Shown here: one piece after another, positions 38,021-48,369 of the stretch | Position numbering within the stretch: position 1 is the stretch's first letter | Layout of the letters: every line of letters begins with the position of its first letter | Assembly (NCBI RefSeq): GCF_025602895.1 | Contig: NW_026516368.1 | Span: forward strand, 16,395 to 80,394 | DNA length: 64,000 nucleotides | Source of the DNA: Polychytrium aggregatum | Lineage: Eukaryota > Chytridiomycota > Chytridiomycetes > Polychytriales | Reading direction: 5' to 3' | Position numbers and translations under genes: made by a program | Notes under the pieces: model-generated | What the model saw: the letters and a program-made list of their open reading frames with translations, nothing else | The model's database searches: none | Told to the model about the DNA's origin: nothing

Positions 38021-41000
38021 TCAATTTTTCGATCCCGAGTTGCGTTGCACTTGTGCTTGGCAAAGGTCGATCAGTGTGTCCATTTCCGGAAGGTTGCGGT
38101 TGCGGCTGAGGAAGTCGTGGATATCTGCGAGTCCTCCATCCAAGAGTTCGGCCAGTGGTGCCCACGAGTCGTAAGATGGGTCGTATCCCTGCCAGCGGAG
38201 CAAGAACTCGTGTCGATATCCAGGAAGTCGACGTCGTCGGTTGATCCTGTGTCCAATGATCGCTTCGAACACTGATTCGTCGTTGTGGTTGGGTCCGGGT
38301 TCATCAAACACAAGTTGGTCGGTCGATGGTGTGTTGTAGGGGACGAGGGCGGAAGCGGGGAGTTCGGTTGTAAATCGGAGGGTCCTCGGGAGTCGAAGTC
38401 GATATCCAGTCGTTCCGATCTTCTCGATGATCTTGAAGGGTCCCAAGTACGGCATCCGCATCTTGGAGGGTGTGACGTCGTCCGTGCTGAAGTGATACGC
38501 GGTCGTGTCGATCAGGACTTGGTCGCCAATGTCGTAGCTGATATCGCGTCGATGTCGGTTGGCGTAGTACAGGGCCCGGTCCTGGGCCTTGCCGATGTTG
38601 TCCGAGACCAAGTCCAGAGTCGCTTGCATCTCCTCGATCGACTGTGCTGCAGGGTTGGACTCGGCGATGATGTCGGTGTTGGCAGGAGTGCGAGGATGCT
38701 GACCGTGCATCAGGAAGAAGGGCGAATGTCCAGTCGAAGCTGAGCTGTGTGAGTTGAGCGCGAACTGGATGTATGGCACTTGATCGATCCAGCGGGAGCC
38801 GAGGGCCAGAGTCGAACAGCGGATGGCCTCGGCGACGGTTGCCACAAAGCGTTCGACTTGTCCGGCGGCCTCGTGGTGGTGGGCAAAGGCGATCCGGAGT
38901 TCGGTCTTGAGCAGAGTGTTAAGTCCTGTCCAGAAGGCCGACCGGAAGCGTGTGTCGTGATCCGAGATGAAAGTGCCGGCGAGTCCAAAGTGCACAAAGA
39001 CATCGCGGAAGTACTGGCGGGCGACGTCTTCGGCCGAGTCGGTCTTGTTGCCAGGAACCAGGACGACGTACTTGGTGAGGGAGTCGACAAAGATCGTGAT
39101 CGAGTTGAAGGTGCGTCCCGAGAGTGAGTCCGTGACAGGCGGGAGTCCGAGGATGAAGTCGAGGGCGACAGTGTCCATCTTGCGGGTGGCCACAGGGATC
39201 CGGGAGAAGTGACCGTATGCTTGTTGTCGTCGGATCTTGGCTCGCTGGCAGATGTCGCAGTGCGAGACCCACTCGGCAATGTCCTTGGACATGGCGGGCC
39301 AGTAGTAGTGTGTCGAGATGGCCTTGTAGAGCGTGTTGGTGCCGGGGTGAGCTGCACAGACAGAGTCGTGGTGGTCCTTGATGATCGAGATGCGGAGGTC
39401 CTTGCCGGGGATGCAGATGCGGGTCGAGTCGAAGTAGAGAATCCCGTGTCGAAGTGAGAAGCGGTGCAGCTGTGCCTTCATCCACGGCTTGAGTCCGTCG
39501 GTCGAGTTGTCGCGGAGGACCGAGATCAGTGCTGACAGGATCGGGTCGGAGCTGTACTGAGTGCGGATGGTGTCCAAGAGATCGTCGGGCGGGGGTCCGA
39601 GGTTGACAATCGCGTTGATGATCGAGACTTGGACGGCCTTGGAGATGGCTGTCGGTGTGCGCGAGAGCACGTCGGCGACCTTGTTCCACGAGCCGGGGAT
39701 CCACTGGATCTCGAGGTCAAAGTCCAGCATCGTGTCGATGGCTCGCTGTTGGCGCTTGTTGAGGGTCTTGGAGTCGAGGATGTGCTTGAGCGCCTTCTGG
39801 TCGGTGTGGAGGAAGACTTTGCGGCCGACGAGGTAGTTCTTGAACTTGTCGAGGTGGCGGGTGATCGACAGCAGCTCGCCGTTGTAGGGCGAGTAGTTGA
39901 GTTCGGATCCGTGCAGTTTCTGCGAGTTGAAAGCGATGGGGCGCACCGTGCCGGATCCGTCCATGTCCTGCCCGATCCATCCACCAATCGATGCGCTTGA
40001 CTCGGACCAGTCGGTGAAGAGGTGAATGTCCTTGTCCGGGTTGACCATGTGCAGCGACTGAGGCGAGAGCAACTTGAGCTGCTCGAAGGCGGCGATGGCG
40101 TTGTCGTCCCAGACGACGGACTTGGTCGAGTTGGCGGAGCGGGTGGTGATCAGAGTCGAGAGTGGACCGGCGAGGGCAGCGTAGCCAGGGACAAAGCTCA
40201 TGATGGTGTTGGTCAAGCCGAGGAAGCTGCGGAGTTCGTGTTCGGTCGTTGGTCGCGGGTAGTTCTTGATGGCGTCGATGCGCGAGGGATGCACTTGGAT
40301 GCGTCCTTCGCCGATGATGAAGCCGAGATAGGTGACGGTCGAGTTGAAGAACGAACACTTCTCGGGTCGGATCTTGAAGCCGTGTCGGTGGATCTTGTCG
40401 AGGACCAGTTCGATGTGGCGGATGTGCTGGTCCTCGTCCTCGGATGCGATCAGGATGTCGTCGATGTAGACGAACACAAAGTCGTCGATGAACTCGCGGA
40501 AGATGTCGTTCATCGCGGCTTGGAACACGGAGGGACTGTTGGCGAGGCCGAAGGGCATCACAAGCCACTCAAAGTGGCCGTACTTGGTCCTGAAGGCCGT
40601 CTTGGGGGTGTCGGCGTCGGCAATGCGGATCTGGTGGAATCCGCGTTGCAAGTCGAGCTTGGAGAAGACACGGCACTTGGACAGGCGGTCGATGATCTCG
40701 CGCATGTTGGGCAGCGCGGTGCGGTCCTTGACGGTGATCTTGTTGAGGGCGCGGAAGTCAAAGACGAGTCGGAACTTGTCGCCCTGCTTGACCCAGAAGA
40801 TCGGTGCGCCGAAGGGCGAGACGGACTTGCGGATGTGGCCGATCCGGAGCAATCGGTCGAGTTCGTCTTTGAGACGAGCGAGTTCTTCGGCCGACATTTG
40901 GTAGAGCGACGACCAGGTTGGCTTGGCAGAGTCGTCGAGTCGGATGTTCATGTCGATGCCGGGTCGGTGAGGCGGGAGTTCCTTGAGTTCGTTGAAGGCA

Positions 41001-41830
41001 TCGCGGTACTTTGCGATGATGGATCGGTGTTCGGGGGTCAGTGGTTCGAGGACACGGGCAAGTTGGGCAACGGGGTCGTAGGGTTCAACAGCAACTGTAT
41101 TCAAGTCACTGCTCAGAGTACAAACATACACGGCGCCGGGAGTCGAAGCCAGTGCGTTGATCTGCTGGGTCGACATGTGGTACTGGGATCGGAGTTCGAG
41201 GGTCGTGAGTGGCATTCCGGTGTCGGGTCGCGATGCCGTCCAAGTGTGGTGCTTCCCGTCGATCGAGAACTTGATTCGGTTGGAGGGCCAGTCGATCTCG
41301 GGGTTGGTCTGGTCGAGCCAGTTCTTGCCGAGGATAACGTCCCAGGTGAGTGGCGCGGTGAAGAGGTTGATGCGGGCGTGGTAGTCGTGGATGGTGAGGT
41401 CGACGGGATCGGTGACGGAGGACGGGAAGGACTTGCCGTTGGGCATCGTGACGGCGTTGGCGGTGGTCTTGGTTCGAAGGTCGAGGGTCGAGGCGAGGGT
41501 CTCGGAGATGTGCGAGTTGGTCGCACCAGGGTCGATGAGGACGGTGATCGGGGAGCCGTTGAGGGTGGCGTCGATCACAAGCAGTCCCTTGCCGTGGTTG
41601 GCGGCAATGCGGTGGGGTTCGTCGATGAGAGAGTTGATCAGGTGAGGTCCGGTGGCGAGAGTCAATAGTTCAGCGTCGGGGGTCGGAGTCGGATGGCGGC
41701 AACTCGCCGGGTCCTTCAGAGGTCGTAGTATCCAGGGGTTGCCGCCTCGTCGTTTCCCTGATCTTCGTAGAAGGTGGCCTGGTCGGCGGTCTCGACGATG
41801 GCGTTGATGCGGGGCTGGTTCAAGGGACAC
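38021..41830 (-). CDS. pol: Pol polyprotein of C4
   Basis: 1269 codons, same reading as C1 and C2 with IDPGA protease, YIDD RT, integrase triad and chromodomain. The frame is uninterrupted. Recoding signal at 41695-41758. The promoter-bearing 5' LTR is disrupted by D, so this copy is probably silent even though coding is intact. Confidence 0.95.
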   Translation of the reverse strand: MSLEPAPHQRHRRDRRPGHLLRRSGKRRGGNPWILRPLKDPASCRHPTPTPDAELLTLATGPHLINSLIDEPHRIAANHGKGLLVIDATLNGSPITVLIDPGATNSHISETLASTLDLRTKTTANAVTMPNGKSFPSSVTDPVDLTIHDYHARINLFTAPLTWDVILGKNWLDQTNPEIDWPSNRIKFSIDGKHHTWTASRPDTGMPLTTLELRSQYHMSTQQINALASTPGAVYVCTLSSDLNTVAVEPYDPVAQLARVLEPLTPEHRSIIAKYRDAFNELKELPPHRPGIDMNIRLDDSAKPTWSSLYQMSAEELARLKDELDRLLRIGHIRKSVSPFGAPIFWVKQGDKFRLVFDFRALNKITVKDRTALPNMREIIDRLSKCRVFSKLDLQRGFHQIRIADADTPKTAFRTKYGHFEWLVMPFGLANSPSVFQAAMNDIFREFIDDFVFVYIDDILIASEDEDQHIRHIELVLDKIHRHGFKIRPEKCSFFNSTVTYLGFIIGEGRIQVHPSRIDAIKNYPRPTTEHELRSFLGLTNTIMSFVPGYAALAGPLSTLITTRSANSTKSVVWDDNAIAAFEQLKLLSPQSLHMVNPDKDIHLFTDWSESSASIGGWIGQDMDGSGTVRPIAFNSQKLHGSELNYSPYNGELLSITRHLDKFKNYLVGRKVFLHTDQKALKHILDSKTLNKRQQRAIDTMLDFDLEIQWIPGSWNKVADVLSRTPTAISKAVQVSIINAIVNLGPPPDDLLDTIRTQYSSDPILSALISVLRDNSTDGLKPWMKAQLHRFSLRHGILYFDSTRICIPGKDLRISIIKDHHDSVCAAHPGTNTLYKAISTHYYWPAMSKDIAEWVSHCDICQRAKIRRQQAYGHFSRIPVATRKMDTVALDFILGLPPVTDSLSGRTFNSITIFVDSLTKYVVLVPGNKTDSAEDVARQYFRDVFVHFGLAGTFISDHDTRFRSAFWTGLNTLLKTELRIAFAHHHEAAGQVERFVATVAEAIRCSTLALGSRWIDQVPYIQFALNSHSSASTGHSPFFLMHGQHPRTPANTDIIAESNPAAQSIEEMQATLDLVSDNIGKAQDRALYYANRHRRDISYDIGDQVLIDTTAYHFSTDDVTPSKMRMPYLGPFKIIEKIGTTGYRLRLPRTLRFTTELPASALVPYNTPSTDQLVFDEPGPNHNDESVFEAIIGHRINRRRRLPGYRHEFLLRWQGYDPSYDSWAPLAELLDGGLADIHDFLSRNRNLPEMDTLIDLCQAQVQRNSGSKN
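41695..41758 (-). other. -1 ribosomal frameshift signal of C4
   Basis: Heptamer 41752-41758 and 9-bp hairpin 41695-41746; as in C1. Confidence 0.88.
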
Positions 41831-42774
41831 TGCGAGGCGATGTGGCCGAACTTGCGGCAGCGGAAGCAGCCTCCGTTACGGCGGAGGTACTCCTTCTCGC
41901 GGTCGGTGAGCTTCTTGATCGGGCGCATGTCGACGTTGTCGAGGTCCATGGCGTTGGGGTCACGTGCGGGAGGCTGGGTCGGCTGGAAGGCGGGACGAGG
42001 AGGACGGACCATTGGGCGGAACTGCGGCTGACCAGGTGGAGCGCGGAAGAGAGGAGGTCGCTGGAACTGGAGCTCGCGGAAGGGTTGATCGCGGAACTGA
42101 GTGCGAGCGGGCTGCTGCATCAGGGGTTGCGATTGACCCATAATGGACTCGTATCGCTCGGCGAGGGCCATGGCATCTTCGAGGGTGGCTGTGTTGGAGT
42201 CAAGCTTCCATTCGACTTCGATGCGCACCCTGTGCTTGAGCTTGGTGAGGTAGCGCTGCAGGTTCTGGCGGTTGTTGCTGAAGTGGGGCAGCTCGAGGAG
42301 GAGATCGCGGAAGCGAGAGTTGAACTGCTCGACGGAGCCGGTGTGGCGCAGTGCTTCGAACTCATCCTCGGTGGTGCGCAGCGAGGTGGACGGAAGGAAG
42401 GTGTCGCGGACGAGGGACAGGACGGCGGCCGGGGTCAGGTTGTCGAGTTGCTTGCCCTGGGACCAGAGGCGCCACCAGGTCTTGGCCTTGCCCTTGAGGT
42501 TCATGGCGACGGTGGCGACAGCGGTGGCGTCATCGAGACTGTGGAAGGCAATGTACTCGGTCATTGAGAAGACAAACTCGTCAACGACAGCAGCCTTACG
42601 CTCGCCAGTGAAGGCGTCGGGGAGCGGGATCTTGGGACGCTTGAAACCGGGAGGGACCGTGGGGAGATTCGGCTGGGCAGTCAGGGCGGAGAGGACCAGG
42701 GCGCGGTCCTCGAGCGATAGTTGTTCAAGGGCCTGGAGACAGGCATTGACGGCGGGATCGTCCGATGCTACCAT
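41716..42774 (-). CDS. gag: Gag of C4
   Basis: 352 residues, ATG at the LTR edge (42774); same reading as the C2 Gag, with the CCHC knuckle intact. Confidence 0.95.
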   Translation of the reverse strand: MVASDDPAVNACLQALEQLSLEDRALVLSALTAQPNLPTVPPGFKRPKIPLPDAFTGERKAAVVDEFVFSMTEYIAFHSLDDATAVATVAMNLKGKAKTWWRLWSQGKQLDNLTPAAVLSLVRDTFLPSTSLRTTEDEFEALRHTGSVEQFNSRFRDLLLELPHFSNNRQNLQRYLTKLKHRVRIEVEWKLDSNTATLEDAMALAERYESIMGQSQPLMQQPARTQFRDQPFRELQFQRPPLFRAPPGQPQFRPMVRPPRPAFQPTQPPARDPNAMDLDNVDMRPIKKLTDREKEYLRRNGGCFRCRKFGHIASQCPLNQPRINAIVETADQATFYEDQGNDEAATPGYYDL

Positions 42775-42838
42775 GTCAGATCACGGGATCAAGAGGAGAT
42801 CAAAAGAAAAAGATAGAGAAGGGTTTTATTGATCTTAG

Positions 42839-43223
42839 TGTGAGGACCACGACAAGCAACGACACTGGACGACCAGGTGCTTGGCGAACAACGATAAGCT
42901 ATATTACGACTTATCAGATAACAACAAGTGTTGTTCGAACTGAAGATACAAAATGGGTGCAAGAAAGGAGGGGCTTTATAGCCAAGAGGGAAACCGAAGG
43001 GCGAAAGTGGGCGAGAAGGGTGGAGCGACAAACGAGGGACGAGAAGGGGGTGCGAGGGAGGCGGAGCATCCAGCGAGAGGGGCGAAGCACAGCGCAGTCG
43101 GAGGCGAAGTAAGAGTCATCGGCGCCAGCCAATCAGGGAATACACGCCAAGACAAACAAACATGACTCACGGTGCATCACGCGCAGCAGTCCACACGTGT
43201 TCCCAACGTGCATGATCATCACA
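42839..43223 (-). repeat. 3' LTR of D (385 bp)
   Basis: Sense TGTGATGATCATG...GGTCCTCACA with canonical TG...CA ends. Confidence 0.96.
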
Positions 43224-43236
43224 TCATCCCCTCCCC
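43224..43236 (-). promoter_or_regulatory. Polypurine tract of D
   Basis: Sense GGGGAGGGGATGA abuts the LTR and overlaps the pol stop TGA, as in B. Confidence 0.8.
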
Positions 43237-46200
43237 AAACTACGGCCACTCCTACGAACAATAAGTCCAGGCTTGTCGGGGTACCGGCGGTGGAAGTCGG
43301 CTATCTTGTCGGGAGCGTTAACGTAGTTGGCGGGCTCCCAGCTGCGATGATCAGTCGAGTAGCCCTTCCAATCAACGAAATAGCTCAACTTACCGCGGAC
43401 CAGCTTGGAGTCGAGGATCTCCTGAACTTCATACTCCAAGTGGTCGTCGACGCGGACTGGCGGAGGAGGGTCTTGGATGCGGCCGGGGAGGGTGTTCGAC
43501 TTGTGGGGCTCGAGGAGGGAGACATGGAACACCGGATGGATCTTGAGATCCTTGGGAAGGTCGAGGCGGAAGGCGAGGGAACCGATGGCTTCGACGATCT
43601 TGTAGGGTCCGATGCGCTGGTAGTCCAACTTCTTGCTTGGACGGGTGGTCTTGATGTTGCGTGTTAGGACCCAGACTTGATCGCCAGGAGCGAACTTGGG
43701 AGCGTCGGACTTGTGGGCATCCGCAAAGCGCTTGTAGTCCGCCTTGGCCTTCTCGAGGTTCTCCTTCAGCAACGCCAAGTTGTGCTGAAGGTGTTCGACT
43801 CGGTCGGTCGCGGAGGGGACATCGAGACTGGAAGGAAGGACCGGAGACTCGAATCGAGGGTTGAAGCCGTAAGTCGCCAGGAACGGGGAGGCCTTGGTCG
43901 AGGTGTGCTCGAGGTTGTTGTATGAGAACTCGGCGAGCGGGAGCAGCATCGCCCAGTCATCCTGCTGGTACGAGGTGTAGCAGCGGAGATGCTGGTTGAT
44001 GACTTGGTTGACCCGCTCAGTCTGTCCATCGGTTTGGGGATGGAACGCCGTGGACAGACTGGTCTTGATGCCGAGTTCCGAGCACAGGGCCTGCCAGAAC
44101 CGCGAGGTGAACTGGCTTCCTCGGTCCGAGACGATGTTGTCCGGGAGACCGTGGAGGCGGAAGATGTTGTCGAGGAACAGCGACGCTGTTTCCTCGGCAC
44201 TTGGGAGGGACCGACAGGGAAGGAAGTGGGCCATCTTGGTCAGGCTATCGACGACGACAAAGATGCAAGTCTTGCCGTTGGACTCGGGGAGGTCGGTGAT
44301 AAAGTCCATCGTCACCAGAGACCAGGGTCGCGATGCCGTCGGGAGGGGCTGCAAGTATCCAAACGGCTTATGTCGAGGGACTTTCGAGCGTGCACAAGTG
44401 TCGCACGTCGAGACATAAGCCTGGACATCCTTGCGGATCGAGGGCCACCAGAACTGCCTCGAGATCAGTGCTCGGGTCCGCCGAATGCCAGGATGTCCAA
44501 CAGCGACAGGGTCGTGGCATGACTTGAGGACGGGGACTCGACACGACTCTGGCACAACGATCTTGTCCATGAAGGTGAGGAGATCATCCTTCAGGACATA
44601 CTTGGGATCGTTGCGGAGCTGGTCCAGGGACGGGTCCTTTGGTTGCTCCTCGGCAATGAGCTTGAGCAAGTCCACAGGGCGAGTGGAACTTGCATCCGAG
44701 GAGCGACGGACGGCACAGGCGAACGCCGAAGGTGGCAGCAACGGGGGAGGCTCCTTGGACACAGGTGCGGACGGAGGGACGTAGTCCGGGCGGCGGGAGA
44801 GAGCGTCGGCCTTGCCGTTCTTTGGACCGGGGAGGTATTGAATCCGGAGGTCGAACCGAGACAGGAACTGCGACCACCGGGCGTGTCGCTGGTTGAGGAT
44901 GCGGGCCGACGCCAGGTATTCCAAGTTCTTGTGGTCGGTAAGGACTTGGACTGGGTGTTGGGCGCCTTCGAGGTAGTGTCGCCAGACCTCGAATGCCTCC
45001 TTGATGGCCAAGAGCTCCTTCTCATAGATGCTGTAGTTGCGTTCAGCATCCATGAGCGTGCGGGAGTGAAAGGAGCACGGGTGCAGGTGGCCATCGGAGC
45101 CGCGCTGGGACAGGACGCATCCGATCGCAAAGTCTGAGGCATCAGACTCCACGACAAAGGGCTTGGATGGGTCGGGGTGCGCAAGGACGGGCTCGGAGAC
45201 GAAGGCTTCCTTGAGGGACTGGAAAGCCTTGTGGGCGTCGGGGGACCAGCGGAAGACCTGGGACTTCTTGAACAGGAGCGTGAGCGGACCGGCGATCTTG
45301 GCATATCCGTCAATGAAGCGACGGTAAAAGTTCGAGAACCCAATGAAGGAGCGAAGGTCGGAGACATTGCGGGGGACGGGCCAGTCGACAATGGCGGAGA
45401 GCTTTGCTCGTTCCATCTCGATACCCTTGGGCGAGATGACGTAGCCGAGGAACGAGACCTTGTCCTTGGAGAACTCGCACTTCTCCAGCTTGCAGTACAA
45501 CTTTGCAGCCTGGAGCTTGGCCAGGACCTGCTTGACGTGATTTGCATGCTGAGTGGGGTCAGCGCTGTAAATCAAGATGTCGTCAAGGTAGGCAATCGCA
45601 AAGTTGTCCAGCTCCTCACGAAGGACATCGTTGATGAAGTGCTGGAAGGTGGCCGGAGCATTGGTGAGTCCAAAGGGCATCACCAAGTACTCGAACTGGC
45701 CGTAACGAGTGCGGAAGGCCGTCTTCCACTCGTCGCCTGCGCGGATACGCAGCAGGTTGTAGGCCCCGCGGAGGTCCAGCTTCGTGAACACCTTCGCGTC
45801 CCGGACTCGGTCCAGCATCTCGTTGATCAACGGTAAGGGATAACGATTCTTGACCGTGATCGTGTTCAATGCGCGATAGTCCACGCAGAGACGCAGAGAG
45901 CCGTCCTTCTTCTTGACGAAGAGGATCGGGGAACCGGCGGGAGAGGACGAAGGACGGATGAACCCTTTGACGAGGTTGTCGTCGAGGTATTCACGAAGGG
46001 CCTTGAGTTCGGGCTCTGACAGGGAGTAGAGTGGTCCGAACTTGGGGGTCTTGCCGGGCTCCAGGTCGATCGGGCAGTCGTACGTCCGGTGCGGGGGCAA
46101 CGAGTCGGCTTCCTGCTTCGAGAAGACTGAGCCAAACGACTTGTACTCCTCGGGGATCGACGTCGAGAGGGGCGTCGGATCCGGATCGGTGGCAGGAAGG

Positions 46201-47183
46201 ACGAGGACTTGGAACACAGTCAGGGGGTCGGGGCTAGACTGTGTGTCGAGGACGGACTGCTCCAACGACTTGTACCTGATCGCTTGGACACGGACAGGAG
46301 CGGGGCTGGGAGCAACGGGACCGGGGAGACCAGGACGGACGGAGACGAGACCGGAGGGACCAGGACGAGCAGCACAGGAACAGGGCACCTCACTCGGAAC
46401 ACAATCAGAATAACGTTGAGCGATCACTTTATTCTGATCATCTTCGCGAGTACAAACGGTGCGAGGCGAAGAAGCGAGCACCACAGTGGTGTCGGTAGAG
46501 GCACGAGGGAAAACATTGGGTGTGTCGCCAACAAGAGGAAGGGGAGAAGGAGAAACGGAAGAAACGGAAGGGAGGGAAGAGGCATCCACAACCTTGAGGA
46601 TGTGGCTTGCAGGACGGGGAAGGCAAAGGAGTCCACGAGCCCAGTGAAGCCTGGGTTCGATGGACTGCAGCCAGGGATAGCCAAGGATAACGGGTTGGTG
46701 GGGAGACTTAATGACATCAAAGGAAAGGTGTTGAGTGTAGTCCCCAAGAACAATCTTGAGGGGTTCCGTCTCAAAAGTGATGGGGCCGGAAGAAAGTGGC
46801 TGGCCATCGACACCTTGGACAGGGAGAGGAGTGGATTTGGAAACGAGGGGGACCGAGAAGCGGTCAACAAAGCTCTCGTCGATGAAGTTCCCGGAGGCAC
46901 CAGAATCGACGAGAAGTTGGCAAGAGAGGGAGCGACCAGAAGGGAGAACAAGAGAAGCGGAGAAAACGGGAGAAGACGAAGAAATCGAAGAAACGCACGA
47001 AGAAGGCTCGGAGCAGAGATCAGTGTCGGCAGCATGGTTCGAGCAGATGACCAAGTTCGCAGGTGGTGTGGAGATCGGGAGCTCTGTCAAAGACATCTGG
47101 GAGCCAGATGTGCCCTTAGAAGAGGCGGTATTGACAGAGTGCGATCCACCACCGACTACATTGATCATTCCACACATAGCCAT
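43224..47183 (-). CDS. pol: Pol polyprotein of D
   Basis: 1319 codons from the ATG at 47183; the frame is open upstream to the slippery site at 47285-47291, so the product is expected as Gag-Pol. Protease DSGA begins at residue 93, RT YLDD at 532-535, RNase H ESDASDFAIG. Integrase has HHCC and a DD(35)E triad (MDFITDLP, SDRGSQF, QTERV). The chromodomain reads LEYEVQEIL...DWKGY...SWEP with all aromatic positions filled. Pro/Ser-rich spacer between protease and RT, as in B. The C-terminal SLGRG and the stop are encoded by the polypurine tract. No break. Confidence 0.95.
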   Translation of the reverse strand: MAMCGMINVVGGGSHSVNTASSKGTSGSQMSLTELPISTPPANLVICSNHAADTDLCSEPSSCVSSISSSSPVFSASLVLPSGRSLSCQLLVDSGASGNFIDESFVDRFSVPLVSKSTPLPVQGVDGQPLSSGPITFETEPLKIVLGDYTQHLSFDVIKSPHQPVILGYPWLQSIEPRLHWARGLLCLPRPASHILKVVDASSLPSVSSVSPSPLPLVGDTPNVFPRASTDTTVVLASSPRTVCTREDDQNKVIAQRYSDCVPSEVPCSCAARPGPSGLVSVRPGLPGPVAPSPAPVRVQAIRYKSLEQSVLDTQSSPDPLTVFQVLVLPATDPDPTPLSTSIPEEYKSFGSVFSKQEADSLPPHRTYDCPIDLEPGKTPKFGPLYSLSEPELKALREYLDDNLVKGFIRPSSSPAGSPILFVKKKDGSLRLCVDYRALNTITVKNRYPLPLINEMLDRVRDAKVFTKLDLRGAYNLLRIRAGDEWKTAFRTRYGQFEYLVMPFGLTNAPATFQHFINDVLREELDNFAIAYLDDILIYSADPTQHANHVKQVLAKLQAAKLYCKLEKCEFSKDKVSFLGYVISPKGIEMERAKLSAIVDWPVPRNVSDLRSFIGFSNFYRRFIDGYAKIAGPLTLLFKKSQVFRWSPDAHKAFQSLKEAFVSEPVLAHPDPSKPFVVESDASDFAIGCVLSQRGSDGHLHPCSFHSRTLMDAERNYSIYEKELLAIKEAFEVWRHYLEGAQHPVQVLTDHKNLEYLASARILNQRHARWSQFLSRFDLRIQYLPGPKNGKADALSRRPDYVPPSAPVSKEPPPLLPPSAFACAVRRSSDASSTRPVDLLKLIAEEQPKDPSLDQLRNDPKYVLKDDLLTFMDKIVVPESCRVPVLKSCHDPVAVGHPGIRRTRALISRQFWWPSIRKDVQAYVSTCDTCARSKVPRHKPFGYLQPLPTASRPWSLVTMDFITDLPESNGKTCIFVVVDSLTKMAHFLPCRSLPSAEETASLFLDNIFRLHGLPDNIVSDRGSQFTSRFWQALCSELGIKTSLSTAFHPQTDGQTERVNQVINQHLRCYTSYQQDDWAMLLPLAEFSYNNLEHTSTKASPFLATYGFNPRFESPVLPSSLDVPSATDRVEHLQHNLALLKENLEKAKADYKRFADAHKSDAPKFAPGDQVWVLTRNIKTTRPSKKLDYQRIGPYKIVEAIGSLAFRLDLPKDLKIHPVFHVSLLEPHKSNTLPGRIQDPPPPVRVDDHLEYEVQEILDSKLVRGKLSYFVDWKGYSTDHRSWEPANYVNAPDKIADFHRRYPDKPGLIVRRSGRSLGRG

Positions 47184-47248
47184 GCGTTCGACACTTACCT
47201 CATGCTCCTTACCATCGACGCTTGCTTCTGGAGGAAGGGGGGACGGCT

Positions 47249-47291
47249 CCAGATCTAAGCCTCCACTTAGATCTGGGCCTGGTCGTTTCCC
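47249..47291 (-). other. -1 ribosomal frameshift signal of D
   Basis: Sense GGGAAAC (47285-47291), spacer GACCAGGC, hairpin 47249-47276: CCAGATCTAAG pairs over 11 bp with CTTAGATCTGG around a 6-nt loop. The gag TAA is within the stem. Confidence 0.92.
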
Positions 47292-48250
47292 GACTCGAAG
47301 TGTTCCTCCTCACCATCATCGTAGACGATGGTTCGGACAACCTTCGAACGGGGACGGGAGCCGGGAGCCTGAGGACGGGAGCCAGGGAAGCGGGAACCAG
47401 AGGCGGGAGCACGGGAGCCGGACTTGAGGGGGCAGGACTTGGCGACGTGGCCGGGCTTGCCACAACGGAAGCAGAGGCGCTCCTGGAAGCGGCGATTCTT
47501 CTCCTCGGGGGTCAGGCGGCTGACGACGGCGGCGTCGATCTGCATCGGCTCGGAGTAGAGGACCGGAGGCTCCTGGGCGGGCGGCTGGAAGGACGGGGTG
47601 CGGGAGTGGAAGGCCTGGGTGCCGAAGGAAACAGGGCCGGTGTTTCGGAGCTCGTTGTTGAGCTCGATGATGCGTGCGTCGATCTTGAGGCAACGCTCGA
47701 CGAACGGGACCAAGCGGAGAGGGAGAGGGTCGATGAAGGAGAGACGCTGCTTGATCTCCCTCGACAGGCCACGGCGGAAGGCGGATATCTTGGCTTCGTC
47801 GTTCCAGGGAAGGTCGGCGGCAACGCGGAGGAACTCGGAAGCGTAGTCCATGCACGATCGGTTGCCCTGTGCCATGGAGGAAAGGAGCAGCTCGGCAGTA
47901 TGGGTGCGGTCGGGATCGTCAAACGCTTGGCGAAAGCGTTCCATGAACGAGTCGAACGAGTGCAGGATTTGATCGTTCGACTCGATCAAGGGAGTCGCCC
48001 ACTGGAGGGCCGGACCAGTGAGCAAACTCAAGACGTAACCCACCTTGACTTGCTCGGACGGGAACCTGGATGCCTGAAGCATCATGAGCAGGCGGCACTG
48101 GTTGACGAAGGGGCGGAACTTTGACCTGGTGCCGTCGAACTTGTCCGGGGTCGGCATGTGGGGGAGCTGCGGGGCGGCGGAAGAGTGTGTGGTCCGGAGG
48201 AGGACCAGTTCCTCCTGGAGGGCAACGATTTGGGCCTGGAGTTGGTCCAT
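47267..48250 (-). CDS. gag: Gag of D
   Basis: 327 residues from ATG 48250. An N-terminal leucine-rich helix (MDQLQAQIVALQEELVLLR) looks like a coiled coil. The capsid-type domain follows (DKFDGTRSKFRPFVNQCRLL, LTGPALQWATPLI, FMERFRQAF). Near the C-terminus lie the CCHC knuckle CFRCGKPGHVAKSC and a run of Pro/Gly/Ser repeats (ASGSRFPGSRPQAPGSR), then VYDDGEEEHFESGN with the slippery site. Closest in layout to the B Gag. Confidence 0.95.
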   Translation of the reverse strand: MDQLQAQIVALQEELVLLRTTHSSAAPQLPHMPTPDKFDGTRSKFRPFVNQCRLLMMLQASRFPSEQVKVGYVLSLLTGPALQWATPLIESNDQILHSFDSFMERFRQAFDDPDRTHTAELLLSSMAQGNRSCMDYASEFLRVAADLPWNDEAKISAFRRGLSREIKQRLSFIDPLPLRLVPFVERCLKIDARIIELNNELRNTGPVSFGTQAFHSRTPSFQPPAQEPPVLYSEPMQIDAAVVSRLTPEEKNRRFQERLCFRCGKPGHVAKSCPLKSGSRAPASGSRFPGSRPQAPGSRPRSKVVRTIVYDDGEEEHFESGNDQAQI

Positions 48251-48356
48251 GTGGGATATGGGGGCGGGGGGGAGAGTGCAGAGAAGACAACAGAGAATAG
48301 AAGGATGAGGGCAGCAACGAAGCCTCAGCCAAGCAGGTGGTCAGACAGAGAGAGGG

Positions 48357-48367
48357 AGTTCGAACAA
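48357..48367 (-). promoter_or_regulatory. Self-primer binding site of D
   Basis: Sense TTGTTCGAACT, two bases after the 5' LTR; exact 11-base complement of AGTTCGAACAA in the LTR (48462-48472), which lies 39 bases downstream of the TATA box at 48511. Confidence 0.8.
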
Positions 48368-48369
48368 TA